Assembly: GCA_905250885.1 (NCBI GenBank) | Contig: CAJNOQ010002393.1 | Span: 1-24,607 of the forward strand | From: Didymodactylos carnosus | Taxonomy: Eukaryota > Rotifera > Eurotatoria > Philodinida > Philodinidae | Length of the DNA: 24,607 nucleotides | Direction: 5' to 3' | In this document: one piece after another, positions 1-9,446 of the stretch | Layout: the number at the start of each line of letters is the position of its first letter | How positions within the stretch are numbered: the stretch's first letter is position 1 | Notes under the pieces: model-generated | What the model saw: the letters and a program-made list of their open reading frames with translations, nothing else | The model's database searches: none | Told to the model about the DNA's origin: nothing | Program-made: the position numbers and the translations under genes

Positions 1-595
1 CGGGTATACATTCGTGTCTGGGTTAGTAAAATTTTCATCCTGTCAAAATACTTTCAATGCTCAAAGAATTCATAAACACAAGCAATTTGCTACGCTCTGC
101 AAAATGTCCATCTCAAAGAGATTTCATTTTCAAAAAAAGATTTGTAATTTTCTAGAGTTCGATTTTCAGAAATCTGTTCAAGATCGCTATATCAGTTGCA
201 ACAGATATCATATTTGAAATTAGAACGTGCGAATTGGTAAACTATCTGTGTTAAACGTAAAAATCGTTGGATCACTTAATGAGATTTTCTCGTAAGCTAG
301 GTTTTATGCTAAAGTTTGTTTATAAAATTTTAATTTTAGATCGAATGTTTCACTCTATAATAAACTTTTCACTCGATTATTAGACCTGGAACGCAGATAA
401 ACGTTGTACTTGTAACATATCAAAGGATTCAAAGCTTCAAAAACTCATTCTGATCTTGTTTATCAATCAATGAATACTAGACAAAAAGTTTGAATGTTTT
501 TCTTATAAACTAGAAAGCATAGAATAATTGATGATAGTAGATTTCAATGTTGAGTTATAATACTTTTTGAACGCCTAGTTCAGACAAAAACTGAC
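1..595. other. No gene recognised
   Basis: AT-rich. The only frame (14-217, plus) is low in structure and has no recognisable domain. Nothing else supported. Confidence 0.6.
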
Positions 596-1028
596 GAGAT
601 TCCTAAATATTTAGCCGCTTTCCTCATGAAAAACAGCTTTTGCCTGAGCATTTTTGGATGTTAATCACGAATCTAATATCCGTTTGCGTTCTTTGACCTT
701 TTCAAGACTGGGCCTCTGAAATCAGGATCTCTGAAGGTCTATCAAAAATATTGCATACAAAAAAGGTTTTTAGGATAAACACGTAAGTTTCGATAAGATA
801 CATAAATTCTGTGTCTCATTTTCGCTATAGTTCTTGAATCTAACAAGTTTTTACAATATATAAATTTAAAATATTTTTGACAGATCATCAGAAACCCTGA
901 TTCTAGAGGTCCAGTCTTGAAACGGTCAAAGAGCGCAAACTGATATCGGATTCGTGATCAACATCCAAAACTGCTCAGATAAAAACTATTTTTCATGGGG
1001 GAAGCGGGCTAAATAGTTAGGAACTCTC
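596..1028. mobile_element. Fold-back element (MITE-like) with about 157-bp imperfect inverted arms
   Basis: The left arm (596-752) and right arm (870-1028) are inverted copies with many scattered differences. Shared blocks include ctaaatattt/ctaaatagtt, ttcatga/ttcatgg, acatccaaaa, tcgtgat, gcgcaaac/acgcaaac, cagtcttgaaa and atatttttga. About 117 bp separate the arms. There is no coding capacity and no clear target-site duplication. Degeneracy points to an old insertion. Confidence 0.75.
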
Positions 1029-3890
1029 ATTTGTGAGAGCTAAGCAGAGATTTGCTATACTCAAAGAAACAGTAGATGTATATAATATTTACGATACAGC
1101 CCACGGAATAGATGATGTATGGCAGACTCTCGTCACCTCTTTTTCAACAAACACGTGCATGAAATACAGAAATTATAATAGTAGCTGTTTAGCAGCTATC
1201 AGATGAATTTGTCATTTTTTCTACAACATATACATACAGTTGATCGAAAATTGTATATCTTTCGCGTGCCCGCTGTTGGCCAAACGACTTTCTGTGCATG
1301 TAAATCAGCAGTCGAATTCATGATTTTTGGAGCTTTAGAGAGCAAATCTGTTCAGTATTTTTAACACGAATGACACGTATTTTCTAAGAAAAAAAGAATG
1401 ATTCTAACGTTGATTGATTTTTCACGGCAGATTACACTTTAGTTTTTTTCTTCTTCATTCATTATTTTATCCGGAAAAAACAACAACAACATCTTCAAAT
1501 TCTATCGTTTTTCTTTTTTACGATGATCAGTGTATCTAATACTTGTTCTATTCACTTAATATAAAACCATGCAAGACACTTATTTTTTTTTACATTTTTC
1601 CAATTCTTCTATAGAACAAGGACTGTCATTCTAATCTCATCCGATTGATTGTTATATCTACATTAAATATGTCGTAATCAATTCTATTTTTTTACTAAAG
1701 AGATTTTTCCGTTGCGTTTATTTTCGTCGAACAAAACTGAACTACGATCATAGTTAACAAATTTATATATGAGTATTTTTTTTCTAGCTTTCAAATGTTA
1801 GATTAATGTTTCTATTCGTATTACAAAAACAATGGTTACAACTAAAAATAAAACAACAATACAGCACCGTCTTACATTATTTGATAATAAAATAGACTTC
1901 CTTTCTCTTTCATTTCAACATTTTTTATCATCAATTGGTGTTTGACTGCTAACCGTCACCGTGTAGTGTTCCAAAGTCATTAACTCAAGAAACCAACAGA
2001 ATAGAAAATCCTGGAGAGAAAAAATCATGCGCATCTTGTTGTTCGACTGAAAACAAAGCACTGTCCTTCTACTCTCACTAGCTTTGACACAATCAGAACT
2101 TTTTTCCACACTATTACAGTTTATATAAACAAGAAATTTTTATGAATGAATTCATACATTCTGCGTATTCTTCGTTTAGTTAACATCAACAATCCTCCTT
2201 GTTTTCGAAATAAAACCTAATATCTAACATCATGCAGACTTAACTATCGAATGGTTTCTTATTACATTCAACTAAAAAAAATAATTTGACTCCACAACTA
2301 CTCGTTAATATTTTATTCCATTCTTTTCATTGTTATGCAGCTTTGCCGATCTATATGAATAAGAAAAATTTACGATTAAAAATATTTTTCAAAAATTAGC
2401 CTGAGGGCCAGATGTCACATGATGCAACGAAATACTGAAATACTGTCAATTCGAGAGCCCGATCCAAATGGCATAGTCGGAGCACTGTCCCTACTCTATT
2501 AGTCTTCATCTCTTTATTATGCGAAAATAAAATTTTGAAATTTGAAATTTTTGAAATTTTTGAATAAATTTATGAATAAACTAAGAAACTACAAAAACTA
2601 AAAGTTAATCCATAGTACAATAATCGTATCGAAAAAGATTCTGTACAGAAGAAAAATCATGCAAAAAGTGAACAAATGTAATAATTTTTGTCAAAAATAA
2701 CTCGTATGTAGACTTTAAATACGCTCAAGAAAGGTTTTCTCCCAGTTAATTCAGCAAAAAAGATGATCGAACGCTTAACTATTCCATCATGTCCATTGTT
2801 TTTTGATTGTTATACTTGAGCAAATAAATGGTGATTTTTCAAAGTTGGAAAACAATTAACTGTTATTGTACATTTTTTCGATAGTGATACTTACGTAAGA
2901 TTGTGCCTCTATCTAAGTGGTTTTGCTGTAGTTTTGCGAGTAGATAATTAACATCTCTTCTGGTTAGTTATATCCCGTATGCATCTGAATCATGTTAAGA
3001 ACTGGTTGTCATCACGATCGATATCCATCTGCATTACAATAGTAATTAAAATTATAAAACCATATCCACTATAAAATTTCAAAGACTTAAAGAGTATTAC
3101 AAATTCTTAAATTTCTGTGTTAGTTCAAGATGAAATATGTAGAAAAATTGTGCTCTATCCGAATCCGTAGTCGACATTTTAGCAGCTTATTTCGTTTTTG
3201 AGAAAGTTTTTGATCAAAAAAAAAGCCTGTAAAAATCGCAAGATCATCTAATTATTTTTCATTCCTGGGTTTAAATAATTTTCAACGACACTATTGGAAA
3301 GAGCATGACAAATTCAGTATAACGGACGGCAAAGGACCGTTTGATTTGAACAAGATATGATTTGCTTTGATAACTGATCAAAATAAATTTGCATTAAATC
3401 AAATTCTAATTTATTCAATATATAGTCATCGAAATCAAACTAAAAACGTCGAATACTTGTATCGGCATATTGAAATGGGACACTTAACTGTAAACTGATG
3501 ACTTTTTAAATTTTTCATTGGTTCCCACTTGCGACATTGGAAAACTTAGTTTTCATCTTAATTTTTTATTATGGATCCAAATTCTGTAATATTTCAAACA
3601 AGCAGAGCAGAAAAAGAAAGTGTCTGATAGTCCAAACTTTGAGTGATCAGAATAATCATAGTTCCATTTTACAATATGAAGAATTATGTTGGATTAATGT
3701 CGATAGTAGCAAATTGTAGGCAAACACCATTCCTACGTTACTCGGACTTCTCCGTAGTCAATTGAACTGTTTTACTTAGGAAAAATTGTGTTAAACGTAC
3801 ATGATTTTACGTCTGTGTAAAATCTGATAGATAAACATGGAGAAAAAATGTAAATGCTTTTCTTCTCAATTTATCAATACAGTCGTACGA
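1029..3890. other. Long non-coding stretch upstream of VMA21's 3' end
   Basis: AT-rich DNA with short unsupported frames only (1915-2109 minus, 3537-3719 plus). One A-box-like motif occurs near 2469 but there is no tRNA fold. Nothing else seen apart from the short tandem repeat near 2.55 kb. Confidence 0.55.
2534..2580. repeat. Short tandem repeat (tttgaaatt units)
   Basis: Successive copies of (t)ttgaaattt, degrading into gaataaattta units. Simple-sequence DNA with no sign of function. Confidence 0.7.
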
Positions 3891-4101
3891 CTATGTATGT
3901 TCATTGGCATAAGAAAAGACCCCTGTGTTAATAATTCGATAAAAAAAGTTATTACACTCTATCACTTTTACTTTAATAATATAATAAACATTACATGAAA
4001 ACACATTTCTTCTTGGAATAAAATGCATATTTGACTGAACATAATGCATAACATAAAACATACAACATTGAAGTTCAATCTGCAGATATTTATCGTCAAT
4101 A

Positions 4102-4407
4102 TTAATCTTTTTTCTCCAGTTTCTTCTTCGATGGTTCCTCTTCACGAAATGCCACAATGAGAAAAGCAACAAGTATAATATGTATGACAACAACAGCAAC
4201 AATAACTGAATAAATGTAACTAGTGCGATTTGACATCTTCATTAAACCTTCGAATATATATTCTTTAGATGCAAAATATGAGCTTAATGGTGCAACCATC
4301 ATTAATATTGTAAAAAATAACATTTTACGAAATACAGTCCATATCATTGATTCATCATTGCGATTATTTAAAATAACTGCATCCGTGATTGCTGTTGATG
4401 ATTGCAT
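4102..4407 (-). CDS. VMA21: Vacuolar ATPase assembly integral membrane protein VMA21
   Basis: A 101-residue single-exon protein of the size typical for VMA21, an ER chaperone that assembles the membrane (V0) sector of the proton-pumping V-ATPase and escorts it out of the ER. A polar N-terminus is followed by a first hydrophobic segment (about 26-46: FRKMLFFTILMMVAPLSSYF), then the family-typical loop ASKEYIFEG...MSNRTSYIYS, then a second membrane segment (about 66-88: VIVAVVVIHIILVAFLIVAF) and a charged tail ending EKKD, like the lysine-rich ER-retrieval ends of known VMA21 proteins. The ATG at 4407 gives the normal N-terminal length. Immediately upstream, tttaatttag resembles a 3' splice site, so a 5' UTR intron or leader trans-splicing is possible. 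An ATTAAA polyadenylation-like signal lies at 3977-3972. Confidence 0.92.
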   Translation of the reverse strand: MQSSTAITDAVILNNRNDESMIWTVFRKMLFFTILMMVAPLSSYFASKEYIFEGLMKMSNRTSYIYSVIVAVVVIHIILVAFLIVAFREEEPSKKKLEKKD

Positions 4408-4422
4408 CTAAATTAAACAATG
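4397..4422 (-). promoter_or_regulatory. 3' splice-site-like sequence abutting the VMA21 start codon
   Basis: The minus strand reads cattgtttaatttag and then ATG. A pyrimidine/T-rich run ending in AG exactly at the start codon is what a spliced-leader acceptor or a 5' UTR intron end looks like. Leader trans-splicing is known in several invertebrate groups, including bdelloid rotifers. AT-rich background makes this only suggestive. Confidence 0.35.
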
Positions 4423-4556
4423 AATGGAAAAATGTATGAAGAAGAATTCAAAGAAAATTAGTTATAAAAACAGTTAGTTCGATATGTTTGTTAAAAAACG
4501 ATCACAGCAAAATGAGTAGCTTTCAGAAATAATGACCAAATTTAACCTGTTTGATA

Positions 4557-4661
4557 AGATGGTAAGTTTACAAACTAATAAAATTTACTCTTCAAACACG
4601 TGATCGAGAGGAGCTTTTAATTTTTCTTAAGACTTTATATGTCGTTAACGACCCCCCTCAG
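4557..4661 (+). repeat. Left terminal inverted repeat of the fold-back element
   Basis: Begins agatggtaagtttac and runs to the gtcgttaacgacccccctca block. Its reverse complement is found at 5441-5547. The block contains an internal palindrome, gtcgttaacgac. Confidence 0.9.
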
Positions 4662-4813
4662 AGACTATCTCGGACACCGTACATCCGATCTTGACGAAAC
4701 TTTCCATAAATGCTAGGCACAATGAAGTTACGAGAATGAAAGCATTTTTTTGTCTCCAAGTCTTACGGTTTAGGAGTTTTCCAGAGATCAAGGTCCAAAA
4801 AGAACTCCGAAGT

Positions 4814-5104
4814 ATTTCCCAGAATTTTTTAATATACTTCAAGCTAGAGAGTTTGGGTTTGTTTTATTTTAAACTAGACACCTAGCTACATGGGTTGACC
4901 AGCGCCGATTTTTCAATTAGTTTTTTGTTCGTTTTGTAGACAATCAACAACCCAAAAAATGTTTCCTGGTTTTCTAGAAATCCTCAATTTAACAAAAACA
5001 CCAAGACCTAATTGAAAAATCGTCGCCGGTCTGTCTAGCTTAAAATAAAACACACCCGAACTCTCTAGCTTGGAGTATATTAAAAAATTTCGGGAAATAC
5101 TTCA
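4814..5104. repeat. Nested inner inverted repeat of the fold-back element
   Basis: Within the element, about 4814-4920 and 5008-5104 are imperfect inverted copies, sharing gtatttccc, ttttttaatata, ctagagagtt, gtttgttttatttt and the final ttcaattag/ctaattgaa, separated by an 87-nt centre. Short hairpins also lie at 5283-5306 (ggagatccg, stem 9 bp) and around 5336-5355 (tcacttc/ggaagtga). The element is therefore a nested fold-back structure. Confidence 0.7.
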
Positions 5105-5440
5105 GGTGTAACTCACATGTAGAGAAAACGCTGTATTAAACGCTGTATAAAATGCCTGTAACTTTTTAATGCAAGGTTATACAGAGTTGTGCGACGTCTT
5201 TTGATCAGAAAAGTTTGCTCTACAATCTACGCGTTGAGAAAGAAATTTAACTGCATAAGTATCCAGGAAAAAACTATTATTTGGAGATCCGGTTTTTCGG
5301 ATCTCCTAGAAAACTTGCTCGAAAGCCGCGAAAAATCACTTCTGTAACCGGAAGTGACATAGATGCTGAAAGTAGACACTTCAGGCTATCTTTCCATGTG
5401 CTTATCTCAGAAAGGATTTTTAGTCCGAGGATCATCATTT

Positions 5441-5547
5441 CTGAGGGGGGGGTCGTTAACGACATATAAAGTCTTAAGAAAAATTAAAAGCTCCTCTCGA
5501 TCACGTGTTTGAAGAGTAAATTTTATTAGTTTGTAAACTTACCATCT
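5441..5547 (-). repeat. Right terminal inverted repeat of the fold-back element
   Basis: Mirror of 4557-4661, ending accatct right before the N at 5548. The outer 11 bases expected from the left arm (reverse complement of cctgtttgata) are missing and poly-C stands in their place. Confidence 0.9.
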
Positions 5548-5548
5548 N

Positions 5549-5634
<86 letters not shown>
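5548..5634. other. Ambiguous base followed by 86 C: likely assembly/sequencing artefact
   Basis: A single N at 5548 followed by an uninterrupted run of 86 C in an AT-rich genome, at the end of a long inverted repeat. Poly-G calls are a known failure mode of some short-read chemistry when signal is lost, and poly-C is the same on the other strand. The apparent poly-glycine reading frames on the minus strand here are not genes. Confidence 0.8.
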
Positions 5635-5889
5635 TTAAACAGTAAATGAATGAAATAGGAATTTGATGTACTGTGAGATGTTTGTTTTTTGATAAAATAA
5701 AAACCATTGTATGCGCGGAACACTTTGTGCGTCGCCTTTAAACTTGAAAACTTCTACACAACGTGCAAACTTTTAAGCATAGAAAACATTTTGTTTCTTT
5801 ACTTACAAGTTCCACAATAGAAATTTACAATAACAACACAGAAAACAATGTACAAATAAAAGTCAAACGAGATGAAACTCAATCTAAGC

Positions 5890-7447
5890 CAAGTAATATA
5901 ACACCAACATTTGCCATTAATTTCCTTGTTATTTTTTTGGCCTGGTCGAAGACTGACCAACTTCATTTCCAAGATATGTTGTTCATTTGCATACACACAC
6001 TGTTTCATCGAATAATATTATTGACACGTCATTGATTGATGTTATTACTCGTGGACATAAATGACCTAATTGTCGCACTGTTTCACTCATTTTTGTTAAT
6101 GCTTCACACTTTATATTATAGGCATCTCTTTCTATCAACAATTTTTCTATGTTTTAATATTTTCTTATTTTTTCATAAATGCAATCGAACGATGAATAAT
6201 TTAGATCATTATACTTGCGTGTTTCCGTTGGTGAATGCAATTGTTTGACAAATTGACTCAATGTTATTGGAAAAAGTACGAATGTTGTTGACTCGGTGTT
6301 TGCTGATGCTGTTGGTTGTCAACATTGATTCGATGATGACAGTTTTTTAGTTCATTTTTGTTGCTGTGGACAAAAGATCATTTTCGGCTACGGTTCTTTA
6401 AAAATGATGACTTCCAGTTTCTCTTTTTTTTAAATATCCACCTCTACCATTGGATGCATACGCATCTTTTTTCATGAATGACACAATTCATTATTATGTC
6501 GTTGACAAAAATTAACTAAACGTGAATTGAAATCATCTAACATATCTTTTGAAATGGATGATACAGTTTGTTCATTTTGATTCATTCCATCATCATTACC
6601 ATCTCGAAATTCCTCGAAATCCTCTTCTCTTCTTTATAAATGATAAAATTAACATCATCTGAAAAAAATTTAAATTGTTGCAAAAATACCATTTAACTGA
6701 TTTTTGATTCTCATCAAGGTATAACTATAGGATATTTAGTATTTTCCTCTGGAGAAAAAATATCTAAATAATTAAGATTTGTGTATGATACCTACAGCTT
6801 CTGTGCAGCGCTCAAACATATAAAAAGCAAATTCAAAATTGGACTATTAAAATTCTATCTTGACAGCATGTAATGGGAGAAAGCCTGATTTGCTGTATTT
6901 TTTTTGAATAAAAATTCAACTGCTTAAAAAAAAAAAAAATTCTATCTATTTGGTCTTCTATTGTTGTCATTCCTTGTTTTGTCGATTTTCTATAGAATCT
7001 ACATCATATTCTAAAATTTGCTCTACTTGTTTAACTAAATTTATATATTATAGTTATATAATTTATTCATTCTTGTTCATCTAAATTTTCATCGTCACTA
7101 TTTTCACCATCTTCTTCTCCCTTCTCCATAATTCTATCTCCTTATTCAATAAGATCAAAGCTAAACATACTGATGATTGTCGTGTTTCTGGTAGAAGATG
7201 TGAATGCGTTTTTCGCGTTAAATGACTAAGAATAACATAACAGATACTTTCTTTTTACGTCACGACGACTATTCAATTATAATCGGGATAATGACGCTTT
7301 AAAATCGTTCCTTTCGATTCAAATCATTGGAGAAAAATTACAAACTAATTCTGATATCTGTATGTCGTTAAAAATATATCATTGACTTCAACGACATTGT
7401 TGTTGTTTGTAGCTGTTGGTGTTGAAACGATGACCGCACCAATATCA
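5890..7447 (-). pseudogene. Decayed protein-coding region, family not recognised
   Basis: No long open frame remains. Going down the minus strand, protein-like stretches appear in shifting frames: VSTPTATNNNNVVEV (about 7.4 kb), GEEDGENSDDENLDEQE (about 7.1 kb), LVKQVEQILEYDVDSIENRQ (about 7.0 kb), FEFAFYMFERCTEAVGIIHK (about 6.8 kb), LDIFSPEENTKYPIVIP (about 6.75 kb), SKDMLDDFNSRLVNFCQRHN (about 6.5 kb), DAYASNGRGGYLKKRETG (about 6.45 kb) and ALTKMSETVRQLGHLCPRVI (about 6.05 kb). Stops and single-base shifts separate them, mostly without splice sites. I infer a degenerate gene copy, interrupted by the retro-insertion at 6861-6939. A multi-exon gene with unusual introns is less likely. Confidence 0.4.
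6849..6947 (+). mobile_element. Tiny poly(A)-tailed retro-insertion with target-site duplication
   Basis: The direct repeat aattctatct stands at 6851-6860 and 6938-6947. Between them lie about 77 bases ending with AATAAA (6907-6912), 13 bases, and then 14 A (6926-6939). Polyadenylation signal, poly(A) and flanking duplication together are the signature of a 5'-truncated cDNA end inserted by LINE machinery. The source transcript is unknown. Confidence 0.55.
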
Positions 7448-9009
7448 CATATCTCAATCGTCTTTATCATCTATAAACTATATTTTCTCATTCATTCTGT
7501 TGAAATAGCTTTCTTTTATAAGACAAAAATTATGAAAACAGATTTAATCACAATCATTATGAACACGAAAGTACGTTCGATACTAACACAATACACAATT
7601 ATTTGCATAAAATAGCCTATCAAATTATGCAAGAACATATAATTTATCTCATACATTTCGCTTCACACCTATACTATCACACAGGGTAGTAGTGATATCA
7701 CTGATTAGATTTTGTTGTGAAGGTACCAGAAAAGGAGAGACTCGGTAATCTCGCCCAGAAACATATATTATATTATATAGTATCCAATCATTTTTATTCT
7801 TTGAACAGTATATTTTATTTATTTCTGCGGTTAAAACAGTTGTAATATATTTCACTCAAGCACACATACTTTTACAGACAGAACACAATTAGATAGGATT
7901 TTCTTCAAAGGAGAAAAAGCGGAATTTTGCATTAGTTTAATTTTAAGAGCTCAATACATATGATACCGACAATTTCCAAATTTTGTTGGATTTCTGTGGA
8001 CTTCATGGTGTTCCATGCAATATCGCGAAACTTTTGACAGTTTTTGGAGTTTTTCTGAATTTTTTTCGATAAGCTCCAAGTTCAAGGGTTTTACAGATGT
8101 TTCTTTTATTCTATCGAGCTTCCACGGATTTTTTTCGGATTTTCTTGTACTCCCGTGGACTTCACCAGTTTCTCTAGCTTCTCAGAGGATCTCAGAGTTT
8201 TCCTACATTTGAGTATGTGTGAAAGTCCCAACAATCTCCAAAATCCGCTTTCCCCCCGTGATTTTCTTACTGTAGTGAACCCGGTGTAGAAAGCGGTTGC
8301 CAGCGGTAATCACAGTATACGCATGATAGGAGAGAAATATGTATATTTAAAAAAATGTTCTCTCCATCTTGATGATGGTTTTTGAACAAAAACTAATTTC
8401 AGTCAACTAGACTTTCAAAAAACTTTAATGTAAATAATGCAACATAGATCGCTAACTTAGTTCATCCTCCTGAAGATAAAAGCAAAGCACAACTATTCCT
8501 TAAGCACATATGAAATGCATGAATTTTAATCAAAACATAATTAGTACCGTTTCATTATCTTCTGTATGTTTAACTATCTCAAAATCATCTATCAAAAGTA
8601 CCATTATCAACAGGATGAGTGAAAGAAGTATTTGTTGTTTGGAAGGAAAGTTGTTTCTTTTTTTTAAGTATTCAATTGTAGTACAAAAGTATACAAAAGC
8701 TACAAAAGCAAAAACCGAAATCTTAATAGATTTTTAAAAATAGAGAAACAAAAACAAGTAAAAAAAACACATACAATACAAAAATCAGACATATATATGA
8801 AATTTCTATTCTAGGTGATCTTCTTTTGATATTTGCAAATTGTTAAGAGTAAATAGTAAGTTGAAAAGACGAAAAAAAAATGTATGATATACAACATGTA
8901 AGACGATGTTCAGATGTAATAGAATAATTCACGTTCAAATAGACAATTAATACAACGAGCAAAAATAAAAATGTTATAAAAAAACAAGAACAACGAAAGT
9001 AAACTGTCT
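7448..9009. other. Region between the decayed gene and the convertase 3' end
   Basis: Holds the presumed 3' UTR side of the convertase (immediately below 9010; no clear AATAAA on that strand). A T-rich patch at 7.98-8.2 kb contains gtggacttca at 7996-8005 and 8155-8164, which may be a degraded repeat. The plus-strand frame at 8510-8737 has no recognisable domain. Confidence 0.5.
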
Positions 9010-9446
9010 TTATATTATCTTTGTTTGATATGACTTAATCAGTAGTACATGGAGGAATAAAAAGGTATATAATATAGAAAACATGTCATGTTTGAGAGAA
9101 AAATAAGATAACGTCAATGGAGAGGCTGTTGATGTACGATGAGGTTCAGATTTGATCACAAATGAGGATTGATCATATTGACGATACTGTTCATTACTAT
9201 TCAAATAGATGTTATTCTGATCCTTATTTTGTTTAGGATGATACTGTTGTTTATTTTTTCGATTTGAATTATACAATGAATGCGCATGATGTTGTTGGTA
9301 ATGAGTACGATGTTTCATGTTCATCGTGTTAGTTGTTGGTCGATGATTACGATTCACATGGGAATGAACAGGATGAAAAGTGTTACTAACACGATGAAGT
9401 GGAATTGTTGTACCGTGCAATATCAGAGTCCAATTAATAAAGACAC
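9010..9446 (-). CDS. Last exon of the convertase: P-domain end, His/Asn/Gln-rich tail, C-terminal hydrophobic segment
   Basis: Acceptor atttcag leads into [14 protein letters not shown], the final strand of the P domain. About 110 residues rich in His, Asn, Gln, Tyr and Ser follow, with no Cys-rich furin repeats. A hydrophobic stretch, [16 protein letters not shown] (721-736), then precedes an eight-residue basic end, KSYQTKII. The layout resembles a type I membrane convertase with a very short cytoplasmic tail. At 16 residues the hydrophobic part is short for a membrane helix, so a GPI-type signal or a loosely membrane-associated form cannot be excluded. The stop is TAA at 9010-9012. Confidence 0.85.

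Larger units (their letters stand above)
4546..5634. mobile_element. Fold-back / MITE-like DNA element with long terminal inverted repeats and TTAA at both presumed edges
   Basis: Bases 4557-4661 and 5441-5547 are near-perfect inverted copies (about 105 bp; the main visible difference is 6 versus 8 bases in a C/G run). Left of the left arm the sequence runs TTAA (4542-4545) then CCTGTTTGATA. On the right the arm is cut off by an N and poly-C, after which TTAA (5635-5638) follows. TTAA duplication is the mark of piggyBac-type elements, so a non-autonomous piggyBac-like element is a fair guess. It carries no transposase. The two overlapping 62-residue reading frames at 5277-5469 are by-products of inverted-repeat DNA. 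Confidence 0.65.

Noticed and set aside
2450-2500. A-box-like tggcatagtcgg
   Set aside because: No B box or cloverleaf follows.
5277-5469. Two overlapping 62-residue frames on opposite strands
   Set aside because: They lie inside the fold-back element and mirror each other because of its symmetry; no protein family.
5501-5723. Poly-glycine proteins on the minus strand
   Set aside because: They are translations of the 86-base C run next to an N, a probable sequencing artefact.
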